A stretch of 64,000 nucleotides of DNA from Paenibacillus sp. PastM-3 (GTDB lineage: Bacteria; Bacillota; Bacilli; Paenibacillales; Paenibacillaceae): the NCBI RefSeq assembly GCF_029893965.1, contig NZ_JARXXP010000002.1, positions 124,001 to 188,000 on the forward strand, written 5' to 3'. Made by a program: the position numbers and the translations under genes. The first letter of the stretch is position 1. Each line of letters opens with the position of its first letter. The notes under the pieces were generated by a model. It did no database searches, was not told the DNA's origin, and saw nothing but the letters and a program-made list of their open reading frames with translations. Of this stretch, positions 9,401-17,076 are shown piece after piece.

Positions 9401-10497
9401 AATACATTTCCGTCCTGATCGTAAAAAGCTCCCTGCGGAATTGTCACAGTGTACTGGGTGTTGCTTAAAAGCGGATTCGCCGCAGAAGCCGCAGTTATAC
9501 TAATAAACCGCGTCCCACCTCCGGTCACCGAAGCAGATTTCACGTCAAAAGCTCTGGCATATGCCGTGTTACTGGGCGATACCGTTATGTTCCCTGTAGC
9601 CGGCATCATCGGCTGGTCGAACGTAAGCTGAATACCCGTTGATACCGATACAGCACCTGCCCCGTTTGCCGGAGAAACCGTTATCCCCGGTACTACTGAA
9701 CCTTTTACCGAAAAGCTCCAGACATTCCCCGTAGTGATGCCCGCATAGGACTTATTATCATCATCCTGTAGAGCGTACGGGTCGATCAGCACATAGTAGC
9801 TGCTGCCGGCTGTGAGCTTATTTGCTAGAGTCAATATTACTGTTGTAGTGGAGTTCGAGGTATCATTTTGCAGGTAGGCATACGATTCACCATCTTTGAT
9901 TTTAAACTCTTGCACCACAGAATTATCTGCCGATGCGATCAGCTTGATCGATCCGCCGCCCTTCTGCAGCTTCTTATTTAGCTTCAGACTAAGCTGGGTA
10001 AGACTGCTGTCAACCCGAGAATAATTAGCCGGGGAATATTCCGTTGCAGTAATAGCCGTATTAATGGACGGCGCAGTAGTAAATGTAGCTGTAGCTGCTA
10101 ACGATTCAAGCCCCAGATTGTCCTTGAACATGCCTTTAGGCACATTAACGGTATAGGTCTTGTTGTATTCAAGCTCCTTGCCTAATTTGACCTGGTACTC
10201 AGTAGAACTGCTGATCAGACCTGAACTGCCCACCGGGATGGTTACATATGGCTCATTTGCCCCTTGGGCTGTTACCGTGATGTTGCCACTTTGCGGACTT
10301 ACCAGCCTGTCAAAGCTAAGCTTGATATTGGAGCTGATATTTACGTTCTTTTCTCCCTCAGCTGGTGAAATCCCTACATTAAATTCATTAGCAGCGTGTG
10401 CCGTCTGGCTGCCGATTCCGATAGACGGATAACCGGTACTGAACAGCAGATTTCCAGCCAGAATAAGTGCTGTCCAGATTGAAATTTTCCTTTTCAT
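6481..10497 (-). CDS. Large cell-surface protein with Ig-like/SwmB repeats and three C-terminal SLH domains
   Basis: Exported protein of 1338 aa. The signal peptide is MKRKISIWTALILAGNLLFS through about residue 35 (AHAANEFNVGISPAEGEKNV). Residues about 36-480 hold four Big_5-type Ig-like repeats, each with the theme 'SPA..G...V.....I...F...' and a closing W-S-F-T/K. Residues about 490-920 carry SwmB-like repeats with the recurring motif 'VSYTPG..I.D..GN.'. Three SLH domains follow from about 1165: MSRHWAQSTVALLAAKNIID..VTRAEFAVML, GDYIGAAAKAGIITGN..ITREQLAIMI and AAEFVAKAVQEGIILG..ATRAQAAVML. SLH domains bind pyruvylated wall polymer made by the csaB-tagA-tagO genes nearby. The middle part probably projects from the wall; its ligand is unknown. 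The ribosome binding site is AGAGGAG, 11 bases from the ATG. Confidence 0.9.
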   Translation of the reverse strand: MKRKISIWTALILAGNLLFSTGYPSIGIGSQTAHAANEFNVGISPAEGEKNVNISSNIKLSFDRLVSPQSGNITVTAQGANEPYVTIPVGSSGLISSSTEYQVKLGKELEYNKTYTVNVPKGMFKDNLGLESLAATATFTTAPSINTAITATEYSPANYSRVDSSLTQLSLKLNKKLQKGGGSIKLIASADNSVVQEFKIKDGESYAYLQNDTSNSTTTVILTLANKLTAGSSYYVLIDPYALQDDDNKSYAGITTGNVWSFSVKGSVVPGITVSPANGAGAVSVSTGIQLTFDQPMMPATGNITVSPSNTAYARAFDVKSASVTGGGTRFISITAASAANPLLSNTQYTVTIPQGAFYDQDGNVFPASGPYTWSFTTTSLTGFGITSLSPADRSEAVQISQPIKIAFNQATTLTSANGVALYKSNGTKLSTTISPSADLKEFTIVPSAGLDNDTIYYVDIAQGTFVGSSNNPFEGINGRNAWSFKTVALDKTAPVLSSASLENNRTIRLKYDEALNAGISLMLGSFAVTVNEEKRNIDSTYIQGDSVYVTLSTGVAVGQVIRISYTQGIRMIEDLSGNAAVSYAGRTVTNNIQSVLPTPRDGTLSGKTLVLNFNDQLRTASAAGYSQFYVYADGVSLGVNSMSSSGSSVTLGLNNVASSVQSVRVTYYAGSYPLQDQYGQNIANFSDFYVRNTSDTVAPVFQSASGSDKQIILTYNEGLSANSLPLVSQYSVLVGSTPNYVTNVAVSGNQVTLTLASALSTGGYTTVSYIPGIAGISDLNGNRAAYINLQPVSVSGSSVTTVPNISSATITGDELTVNFSKSMQASSTLYSGQFAVRVDGSTVGVQSVNVSGTTMRLVLSTVVRAGQTVDLSYMTGAGSILDLSGTALASFTALAVQNLTGTGASTSSRPSYLGILAASEFGKEYPLLKSDSATTADDRSVYNQAVKRYVLAADRLTASYEYLQKLGTASLVFEVPQTELAAYVTVPLKPLLDAVNRNSKSAFGIRYGDTLYNLALDDMNMNSLAAGLIADSSTISLVIRLEKVPSGTYTPFEQKLRSQGLQTVTSLTDIRMSAVVSGNYSNGTVLSSPGEYTVRTTATLNSDQTSAARLDLVYYDATYLPTKISSAGSYTVIRANTTGNQVVGTFLSTRSFTDMSRHWAQSTVALLAAKNIIDSSYGTTFKPEQKVTRAEFAVMLSRGLGLLGDRETAQRFSDVQASTQTGDYIGAAAKAGIITGNTDGTFRPNDNITREQLAIMIIRAMEYTKHPITLSGTAASALSAFKDRNKIQNAAAEFVAKAVQEGIILGMTTTEFQPQGNATRAQAAVMLQRMLGMAGFL

Positions 10498-10633
10498 GCG
10501 CTAAAAGACTCCTCTCAAGCCATACTTTCTCGTCTGTATACATATTCTTATATGTCGGCTTCCAGGCTTCCAAAGTTTAGAAAGTCAACATTTTTCCGGC
10601 TGCTATATGATCATTCTGTTCTTCAATACACGC

Positions 10634-10686
10634 AAAAAAGCCCGCAGTCAGTAGCCTTCTAATGATAGAAGCACTGTTTGCGGGCT
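10634..10686 (-). terminator. Intrinsic terminator of metK
   Basis: AAGCCCGCA pairs with TGCGGGCTT, with an inner TTCTA/TAGAA stem, and six T follow on the minus strand, 22 bases past the metK stop. Confidence 0.85.
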
Positions 10687-10707
10687 TGTCTGTATTATTT
10701 AAAAAGT

Positions 10708-11910
10708 TTAGATTTCAGCTTTGGCTCTCAGCATATCTGCTTTATCTACACGTTCCCATGGCAGATCCACATCAGTACGTCCGAAATGTCCGTAAGCTGC
10801 AGTCTGTCTGTAGATCGGCTTGCGCAGATCCAGCATGGAGATAATGCCGGCAGGACGAAGATCGAAGCTGCTGCTGATCAGCTCAGCCAGCTTCTCTTCG
10901 CTGATTTTGCCTGTTCCGTATGTATCCACATTAATCGAGACAGGATTAGCTACACCGATTGCATAAGCCAGTTGAATTTCGCACTTATCTGCAAGTCCGG
11001 CAGCCACCAGGTTCTTGGCTACATAACGGGCAGCATAAGCGGCCGAGCGGTCCACCTTGGTCGGATCTTTACCGGAGAATGCGCCTCCGCCATGACGGGC
11101 ATAACCGCCATATGTATCTACAATAATCTTACGTCCGGTTAGACCGGCATCGCCCTGAGGACCGCCTATAACGAAACGTCCTGTAGGATTAATGAAGTAC
11201 TTTGTATTCTCATCCAGCAGTTCCGCAGGAACTACCGGCAAGATAACATGCTCTTTAATATCCGCTTGAATCTGCTCCAGCGTAATTTCCTCAGCATGCT
11301 GAGTCGATACTACGATGGCATCTACACGTACAGGCTTATCATCCTGATATTCAATGGTAACCTGTGTTTTGCCGTCCGGACGCAAATATTCCAAAGTGCC
11401 GTTTTTGCGGACTTCGGACAAACGACGGGCAATCCGGTGTGATAGAGCGATCGGCAGCGGCATAAGCTCAGGTGTTTCGTTCGTTGCAAAACCAAACATC
11501 AGCCCCTGGTCGCCGGCACCAATATTTGCAGTTTCCTCAGCGACCTGTGCAGGATCACGATGTTCCAGTGCAGCATTTACGCCTTGAGCGATATCGGCAG
11601 ACTGCTCATTGAGCGAGCTCAATACAGCGCAGGTATTGTAGTCAAATCCGAACTTAGCACGTGTATACCCAATCTCTTTAATGGTATTGCGTACAATCGA
11701 TGGAATATCGACATATTCCGATTTGGTGCTGATCTCGCCGATGACCAGTACAAGGCCGGTGGCCACAGCCACTTCGCAGGCTACACGGGCATTCGGATCA
11801 TTAGCCAAAAAAGCATCCAGAACCGCGTCAGAAATCTGATCGCAGATTTTGTCCGGATGCCCTTCCGTTACAGACTCGGAAGTAAACAAATGACGCCCTT
11901 TAATAGACAT
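10708..11910 (-). CDS. metK: S-adenosylmethionine synthetase
   Basis: Makes S-adenosylmethionine from ATP and methionine in the cytoplasm. The 400-aa length is normal. Visible family motifs are [20 protein letters not shown] at the N-terminus, the hexapeptide-type loop [12 protein letters not shown], and [19 protein letters not shown], which holds the P-loop-like ATP/phosphate residues. In-frame TTG and ATG codons lie just upstream (11919, 11916), but GGGAGG is 9 bases before the ATG at 11910, which I take as the start. I looked for an S-box (SAM-I) riboswitch in the leader and saw none of its conserved core, unlike Bacillus subtilis metK. Confidence 0.97.
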   Translation of the reverse strand: MSIKGRHLFTSESVTEGHPDKICDQISDAVLDAFLANDPNARVACEVAVATGLVLVIGEISTKSEYVDIPSIVRNTIKEIGYTRAKFGFDYNTCAVLSSLNEQSADIAQGVNAALEHRDPAQVAEETANIGAGDQGLMFGFATNETPELMPLPIALSHRIARRLSEVRKNGTLEYLRPDGKTQVTIEYQDDKPVRVDAIVVSTQHAEEITLEQIQADIKEHVILPVVPAELLDENTKYFINPTGRFVIGGPQGDAGLTGRKIIVDTYGGYARHGGGAFSGKDPTKVDRSAAYAARYVAKNLVAAGLADKCEIQLAYAIGVANPVSINVDTYGTGKISEEKLAELISSSFDLRPAGIISMLDLRKPIYRQTAAYGHFGRTDVDLPWERVDKADMLRAKAEI

Positions 11911-12013
11911 GTACATCAACCTCCCATATTATTAGTCTGACACTGTATAAGGGGGCTCCTTAACAAATAACAGGTCAAATAAATATAAATAATATCATAA
12001 TGAATTACTGCCC

Positions 12014-12047
12014 GTTCAAAAAATGAACCTTTTCCATATGGAAAAGG
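12014..12047 (-). terminator. Palindrome and T-rich hairpin between the SASP gene and metK; probable terminator
   Basis: A perfect 20-bp palindrome (CCTTTTCCATATGGAAAAGG, 12028-12047) is followed on the minus strand by TTCATTTTTTGAAC, which supplies a T run. It lies 75 bases past the SASP stop. It could equally be an operator in the metK upstream region. Confidence 0.5.
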
Positions 12048-12121
12048 TGTAAGGCTTTCCTCAAAAGTCATATTATCTTATTTGCCGGATGGTGTCAATT
12101 AAAGGCAAGTTTCGCTATGAT

Positions 12122-12391
12122 TCAGAAAAGAGACTGCTCAGCCTGCTTCACAAGCCTCTTTGTTATTTCTCCGCCTACAGATCCGTTATCTCTGGAAGTC
12201 AGATGACCCAGATATGGATTCCGCCCATACCCGCCCGAACCCCCAAGCGCTCCCAGCTCAGAAGCAAATTCCGTATCGGCTCCTCCGCCATAGGAATGAC
12301 CATATAACCCGAATTCTGCTGCAATTTCATATTGCATTTGTTTAAGCATTGCCCGGCTTTCCGGTACTACTGTCCGATTAGTACGTGCCAT
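12122..12391 (-). CDS. Alpha/beta-type small acid-soluble spore protein with an internal insertion
   Basis: SASPs coat and protect spore DNA and are cut by the GPR protease at germination. This 89-aa protein has the N-terminal family block QMQYEIAAEFG and the C-terminal block TSRDNGSVGGEITKRLV. The usual linker between them is about 7 residues; here it is about 36, Gly/Tyr-rich, and contains DTEFASELG, which resembles the GPR recognition sequence of gamma-type SASPs. The start at 12391 is set by AGGAGGTG, 7 bases upstream; 20 codons of open frame before it are spurious. It is transcribed alone, upstream of metK. Forespore expression is expected, but I could not find a clear sigma-G promoter. 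Confidence 0.9.
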   Translation of the reverse strand: MARTNRTVVPESRAMLKQMQYEIAAEFGLYGHSYGGGADTEFASELGALGGSGGYGRNPYLGHLTSRDNGSVGGEITKRLVKQAEQSLF

Positions 12392-12553
12392 GATACAGCA
12401 CCTCCTGAATGATTGTTTAGAATTACAGGAAGTATTGTGTACCTGAACCATGGCTTTAAGTCGGGTTAATGTTTGTCAGGCGAGGGAAAGAGTTCCGGAC
12501 GTATGAAATCCGGATTGCAGGGCAATTCTATTATATAGAAAGAGCACCAAAAG

Positions 12554-13099
12554 TTATTTCAGCGTGTACGATCCGCGTACCATTACAACAAGTCCTAAGG
12601 TTTGTCCGGCTTGAACCGATATTCCCCGTCCATCGCGGGGGAAAGATAATAAATGATTAGAGGGTGCGGCTACTCCATTAAGAAGATCAACGCCAGCAGT
12701 CAGATCAGCTACACCATTGCTATCTTGTGAAAAGATCACTGCTTTACCGGCGCGCACAATAAATTCAGCGCCAGCTCCGGCAATTAAAGTCTGGCCCGGT
12801 TTAACGTCAACGATTTCTACAGCCTCTCCACTCTGAACTGGGGCGGTTGTTGCAACCGGTGCGGCCGTAGCTGCAGGTGCCGCAGTAGCCACGGGTGCTT
12901 GAGTTGCTGCTGTACCACCGCCTTGAAGAGCTTTTTGAATCTGCTGGTCAACATAGCTTTTCGTGACCACCGGATCATCAGCCGTACCTGGCTGGGAACC
13001 CACACTTGCACCGTCGGCAGTAACATTCAGCAAAGAACCAGCCCATAGGCTGCCTGCCAGCACCCCGGTTGCTAAGAATATTTTCCATACCGTTTTCAT
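12554..13099 (-). CDS. Secreted protein of unknown function with Ala/Pro/Thr-rich linker
   Basis: 181 aa. The signal peptide (MKTVWKIFLATGVLAGSLWA) is followed by a short helical segment (DDPVVTKSYVDQQIQKAL) like those that precede surface modules. Next comes a low-complexity linker of APVATAAP-type repeats (about 63-92), then a beta-rich domain (about 95-181, VDVKPGQTLIAGAGAEFIVR ... VQAGQTLGLVVMVRGSYTL). It has no SLH domain and no membrane anchor. It lies directly downstream of the S-layer gene but beyond that gene's terminator. A role in the S-layer or surface is only suggested by position. Confidence 0.8.
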   Translation of the reverse strand: MKTVWKIFLATGVLAGSLWAGSLLNVTADGASVGSQPGTADDPVVTKSYVDQQIQKALQGGGTAATQAPVATAAPAATAAPVATTAPVQSGEAVEIVDVKPGQTLIAGAGAEFIVRAGKAVIFSQDSNGVADLTAGVDLLNGVAAPSNHLLSFPRDGRGISVQAGQTLGLVVMVRGSYTLK

Positions 13100-13120
13100 T
13101 AGCGTCCTCCTTTTGTATAT

Positions 13121-13152
13121 AAAAAAAGAATAGCCTCCGAAGAGGCTATTCT
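13121..13152 (-). terminator. Intrinsic terminator of the S-layer gene
   Basis: Stem AGAATAGCCTC / GAGGCTATTCT with a 4-base loop and seven T on the minus strand, 22 bases past the S-layer stop. Confidence 0.9.
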
Positions 13153-13173
13153 GTGCTTCGTTGGGGAAGCGAA

Positions 13174-15960
13174 TTACTTAACTGTAATTACAGTACCTGT
13201 AGTTACATTGTTGTTTGCAGTGGAGCTGTCAGTGATAGTTGCGTTGTCAGCCACCTTAACCGAGAGGTTAGTTACATAAGTAGCCCCAAGGTTCAGGATA
13301 GCAGCAGTATCAGTAGTGTAAGCAATGATTTCGTTGTAAGAGGAAGGACCATTCACTCCGTCTTTTTCAACGTACAGTACAGCAGCACCGTTATAAGTTC
13401 CATTCAGTACTGGGATGCTTACAGTGAACTTAGTAGCGAATCCATTGTCGGCAGCAATCGGTTGGATGCTAACAGCGACACCAGATGGAATTTCTACGCC
13501 ATTCACAGTGAACACGAAGTCACCTGCTTGAACGCTGCTTACCAGTACTTTCTCGGAGAAAGTAAGTACCAGGTTGCTGGACAGGTCAGAAGACACAGCA
13601 GCCGCAGTAAGAACTGGAGATACTTTATCTACGAAACCAGTGATGGAGTTAAATGCTGGCTGAATTACGTTACCTGCAGTATCTTTCACACCGGAAACCA
13701 GCAATTCTTTAGCGCCGGAATCTGCAACACCGCTATTAGGCACGCTGATGTTTACAGTTGCTTGAAGAGGAGCTGCAGAGTTGCTGCCAACAAAGCCGGA
13801 CAGAGTAATGAACGTACCCGCTGGCAGAGCAGTTCCGCCAAGTGTGTAGTTATTTACATCTCTCAAGCTAGCCAGGTCAAGACCACTGTTATCAGTAAAT
13901 ACTACGCTGAATGTTTGGTCAGTGGAACCTGCTGGTGCAGAAACAGGTGTTACAGAACCTACTTTTGGTCTTTCGCTATCCGAAGTAGTAGTTGCTGTGT
14001 AAGTGAAGCTTGTTGTGGAAGCAGCAAGGCTGTTCGGAGCACTTGCCAAGTCGGTAACAAAACCAGCTGGCAGACGCAGTGTGTAAGTTCCGGAAGCCAA
14101 TGTAATGTTAGGGAACGTTACAGTGTCATCCTTAGTTCCATAAGTTCCGGCAGTAGCTGTAACAGTCTGAGCTACAGTACCATTGGATTCATTGATAATA
14201 GTGAACTGCTTAGCGTTTGGAACGTTAACGTTCTCGGAGAACTTAATCACCAGTCCGTTAGAACCGTAGGATACGCTTGTAACAGTTGGAGCTACTGTGT
14301 CCTTAGCGAAGGATACAGCTTGAGTAAATGCTGCAGCAAACGGATTACCAAGGAAATCACGAACGCTAGTGTTAACAGATACAGTTCCTGTTGTAGTAGC
14401 AGTAGTGATAGCTGCTTGCACAGTCAGAGTGTAAGTTTTTGCATCGACCTTAGTTACGCTCAGCGGAGCAAATGTTCCGTCAGCATTTACAAGTCTGATG
14501 TTGTTTGCATTTACTGTGTTTTGGTCCATGTCCTTGCTGAATACAAGCTTAAGTGTTCTTTCGCCAGTTACAGTCAGGCTGGAAACGGTTGGGGAAGCTA
14601 CATCAGATACAACTGTTACAGTTGTCTTAGTAGGGTTCGGGCTGATTACGTTACCGGCATAGTCAGCCAGGTTCAGAACGGAAACGTCATAAGTTTTGCC
14701 AGCCTCCAGAGTTCCGGAAGTTACAACCAGCTCATCCAGTGAGTTTCCAGTAGTAGGAACATATGCAGTTCCGTTAACATATACTCTTGTGCTGTTCGGA
14801 ACAACTGGCTCGCTCAATTTAAGAACGACTCTGTTTGTAGTAGTTCTTGCTACTGCAGATACAGAAACTACGGAAGGAGCTGTAGTGTCGCTTACCGAGA
14901 GAACTTGGGTATAAGCAGTAACCTTCTCGCCAGCAGTTGTTTTGATAGCATCAGTCAAAGCAACAGCATAGCTGCCTTTCAGGAACTCACTACCTGCAAA
15001 AGTAATAACCGCTTCAGTGTTATCAGCGCCCAGAACAATGTTTGCTCCGTTTACATTAACAGTGTTAGCACCGTTCAGGTAAGTAACAGCAACAACGCCG
15101 TCCTTAACTGTAGTTACATTAGCTACAGTTTCAGAAATAGTAGCGGAATCAACCGGACGGTTGAATTTCACAACCAGCTGTTTGCTGTTTGGTGCAGTAA
15201 CGGATACAACCTTAGGAGCTGCCAGAGTTACCTTAGCAGTGTAGTCATGACCGTTGTTCTTGAAGTTGATTGTAGTTTCAACACCTTCAACCAGAGCAGT
15301 AGTCAGGGTTACAGTTGTAGTTGTTTTGTCAGAGAAAGTAACCAGCACGCTAGTTGGGCTCAGAGCTTCTGCAGCAGTTACAGTAGGAACTGCAGTCAGG
15401 TTGTCAACTGCATAAGCTGCTTCTACTACCAAAGAGCGAGTAGCGTTAGCTTTGAAGTTGGTACCTTGAGCAACCAGACCAGCGTTGATAACTGCTTGAG
15501 CATAGCCTTTAGCCCATGCGGATGCGGAGTTATCAGTTGTAGCTGGAGTTTCCAGTTTCAGAGCGCGGAACAATACAGCCGCAACTTCTTCTACTGTTAC
15601 TTTACCGTTGTAGTCGAAGATACCTTTAACAGTATCTTTACCTTGCATCAGGTTAGCTGCAGTAACAGCTTCGATGTAAGGAACTGCCCAGTTAGTAGCT
15701 GTGTAGCCTTTGTCATTGTAAGACAGCTTACCAGTTACTTCAGTAAGATCGAACAATTTAGTAACGATCTTAGCGAACTCAGCGCGAGTCAGATCTTTTT
15801 CAAGATGAGCTTGACCGTCTGGGTAGCCGTTCAGGATACCTTTAGCTGCCAGAGCGTCGAATTTAGCTTGTGGAGTTGTTGCAGTTTCACCAAATGCTAC
15901 AGAGGCAAACATCGAGAATGCCATTGCTGTAGATAATGCTACGGATAAAATTTTCTTCAT
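13174..15960 (-). CDS. S-layer protein with three N-terminal SLH domains and Ig-like repeats
   Basis: Probably the main surface-array protein, 928 aa. The signal peptide MKKILSVALSTAMAFSMFAS ends near AFGETATT. Three SLH domains occupy about residues 30-200 (AKGILNGYPDG..LTRAEFAKIV; WAVPYIEAVTAANLMQGKD; WAKGYAQAVINAGLVAQGT). The rest is a chain of beta-sandwich repeats with recurring 'TVSSLTV..ERTLKLVFSKDMD' and 'DT.APTV.SV' themes. Codon use is strongly biased, as in very highly expressed genes. SLH domains should bind pyruvylated wall polymer in the cell wall. The start at 15960 has an AAGGAGG site 13 bases upstream. A second in-frame start with its own ribosome binding site lies at 16032 and would add 24 residues to the signal peptide. 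Confidence 0.92.
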   Translation of the reverse strand: MKKILSVALSTAMAFSMFASVAFGETATTPQAKFDALAAKGILNGYPDGQAHLEKDLTRAEFAKIVTKLFDLTEVTGKLSYNDKGYTATNWAVPYIEAVTAANLMQGKDTVKGIFDYNGKVTVEEVAAVLFRALKLETPATTDNSASAWAKGYAQAVINAGLVAQGTNFKANATRSLVVEAAYAVDNLTAVPTVTAAEALSPTSVLVTFSDKTTTTVTLTTALVEGVETTINFKNNGHDYTAKVTLAAPKVVSVTAPNSKQLVVKFNRPVDSATISETVANVTTVKDGVVAVTYLNGANTVNVNGANIVLGADNTEAVITFAGSEFLKGSYAVALTDAIKTTAGEKVTAYTQVLSVSDTTAPSVVSVSAVARTTTNRVVLKLSEPVVPNSTRVYVNGTAYVPTTGNSLDELVVTSGTLEAGKTYDVSVLNLADYAGNVISPNPTKTTVTVVSDVASPTVSSLTVTGERTLKLVFSKDMDQNTVNANNIRLVNADGTFAPLSVTKVDAKTYTLTVQAAITTATTTGTVSVNTSVRDFLGNPFAAAFTQAVSFAKDTVAPTVTSVSYGSNGLVIKFSENVNVPNAKQFTIINESNGTVAQTVTATAGTYGTKDDTVTFPNITLASGTYTLRLPAGFVTDLASAPNSLAASTTSFTYTATTTSDSERPKVGSVTPVSAPAGSTDQTFSVVFTDNSGLDLASLRDVNNYTLGGTALPAGTFITLSGFVGSNSAAPLQATVNISVPNSGVADSGAKELLVSGVKDTAGNVIQPAFNSITGFVDKVSPVLTAAAVSSDLSSNLVLTFSEKVLVSSVQAGDFVFTVNGVEIPSGVAVSIQPIAADNGFATKFTVSIPVLNGTYNGAAVLYVEKDGVNGPSSYNEIIAYTTDTAAILNLGATYVTNLSVKVADNATITDSSTANNNVTTGTVITVK

Positions 15961-16029
15961 AACCTTTTTTTCTCCTCCTTGGACATTCATGAACTGAGAA
16001 TTTTCTTTAGTTGGGTAGCTCATGTCACT

Positions 16030-16052
16030 CATTAGCCGATGCACCCCCTTTC
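16030..16052 (-). promoter_or_regulatory. Second, upstream translation start with ribosome binding site for the S-layer gene
   Basis: AAAGGGGGTG is 9 bases before an ATG at 16032 that is in frame with the main start at 15960, with no stop between. The extension begins MSDMSYPTKENSQF. Tandem starts of this kind are described for the Brevibacillus (Bacillus brevis 47) cell wall protein operon. Confidence 0.6.
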
Positions 16053-16082
16053 CCGAGTTGAGCATATTAAGTATAAATAATG

Positions 16083-16102
16083 TCTGTGACGGGTATCACA
16101 GA
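16083..16102 (-). other. Hairpin in the S-layer mRNA leader
   Basis: Perfect 7-bp stem TCTGTGA / TCACAGA with a 6-base loop, lying between the proposed promoter and the two start codons. It may stabilise the mRNA, a common feature of S-layer transcripts. Confidence 0.45.
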
Positions 16103-16157
16103 AACTTGTAAACAGGTTTAAGGCAGACTAATACTAGATTCCTAATTCTACCTAAGT

Positions 16158-16186
16158 ATTATACAATGTGCCTCAAGTCACGTAAA
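16158..16186 (-). promoter_or_regulatory. Sigma-A-type promoter of the S-layer gene
   Basis: TTTACG, 17 bases, TATAAT on the minus strand. This gives a leader of about 190 nt before the main start codon. Further promoters may lie upstream, since the intergenic region is nearly 600 bp. Confidence 0.6.
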
Positions 16187-16500
16187 GTTAATTTTTCCAA
16201 ACGGCTTTTCTTACCCTTTAGGGTACTGGGTAAATGCCTGGTGTAATTGACTCTACATCTTAAACGCAGAAGTTTTTAAAAAGTTGCGCTTGGTTCAAAA
16301 GTTTTTTTAAAAAAATTATGTGAGGTGCTCCCCGACCCGTTAGAAGATACTTTTGTATCTTCTACTAACTATTGTTAATCTTGGGCAGCTACGGGAATTA
16401 GTATAGCACAGCGCCTTTCAAGCGTCATTAAGCAATATTTGTTAAGTAAATAAACATAATTATCCTATTTCAAACCTGAATTTTGGCGGACCGGCCAACA
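16187..16500. other. Long upstream region of the S-layer gene with inverted repeats
   Basis: No gene is seen. The stretch holds an AT-rich tract and two inverted repeats: TACCCT-TT-AGGGTA (16212-16225) and a perfect 10-bp-arm repeat, TAGAAGATAC-TTTT-GTATCTTCTA (16341-16364). Both lie upstream of the proposed promoter and could be protein binding sites. Confidence 0.5.
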
Positions 16501-16525
16501 AAAAAAGCGCCGCAGCGGCGCTTTC
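16501..16525 (-). terminator. Intrinsic terminator of the 113-aa gene
   Basis: GCGCCGC / GCGGCGC stem and a long T run on the minus strand, 17 bases past the stop. Confidence 0.9.
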
Positions 16526-16541
16526 CTTCTATAAACATATC

Positions 16542-16883
16542 CTAACGGATCTTCATGGATAGCTGAATCAGTTCCTGGCGTTTCTCCGGGCTGGAATTAA
16601 CATTCTCGTACATCGCATCGATGGCTGAGCGGTTTTCGCGGTAGGCCTTTTCATGTTTGATTGTTGTATGGGACCATTCGATCAAAGCATTCTCCGCGAT
16701 AACAAGATCATTGTATGCATCATGGAATCCGGTAGCCTGCACAAGCTCCTCCATTACTTCCTGTGTAATCTCCTGCAATGCGCGCTTTGCGGCAATTTCC
16801 TTTTCCAAAACTTTAGCTCTATTCTCAAACAGGTTCTTTGCTTTCGTGTAATCCAGTTGCGCTTTAGATAAAATCGGTTTCAT
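16542..16883 (-). CDS. Small helical protein of unknown function
   Basis: 113 aa, not recognised. The sequence is almost entirely alpha-helical with heptad-like spacing (KAKNLFENRAKVLEKEIAAKR; EVMEELVQATGF) and a charged C-terminus. It has no signal peptide, membrane segment or metal motif, so it is probably cytoplasmic. The start is supported by AAAGGTG, 10 bases upstream. It stands alone between two SLH protein genes, each with its own terminator. Confidence 0.75.
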   Translation of the reverse strand: MKPILSKAQLDYTKAKNLFENRAKVLEKEIAAKRALQEITQEVMEELVQATGFHDAYNDLVIAENALIEWSHTTIKHEKAYRENRSAIDAMYENVNSSPEKRQELIQLSMKIR

Positions 16884-17037
16884 CGATGGCTTTCACCTTT
16901 CAGAAAAAATTATTTTCTAAGTTATTGTAACGTAAAACAGTGCAGATTACAAAGTTAATGTAGGCGATATGTAATTTCCTTCAAATTGGCCGTCATACAT
17001 ACATAAAATAAAGTATAACCTCTTTCGTACAAAATAA

Positions 17038-17066
17038 CCGGGCCGCGAACAGATGTCGCAGCCCGG
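17038..17066 (-). terminator. Probable terminator of the SLH gene 17077-20961
   Basis: A GC-rich stem (CCGGGCTGCGA / TCGCGGCCCGG) starts 11 bases past the stop and is followed by TTATTTT on the minus strand. The T run is weak. Confidence 0.7.
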
Positions 17067-17076
17067 CGGTACTTTA

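Noticed and set aside
11920..12100. Possible SAM-I riboswitch upstream of metK
   Set aside because: None of the conserved S-box core or the expected stems is present in the leader.
13153..15936. Very long plus-strand ORFs (529 and 343 codons) antisense to the S-layer gene
   Set aside because: They mirror the strongly biased codons of the S-layer gene, are Ser/Cys-rich without any domain, and lack a ribosome binding site.
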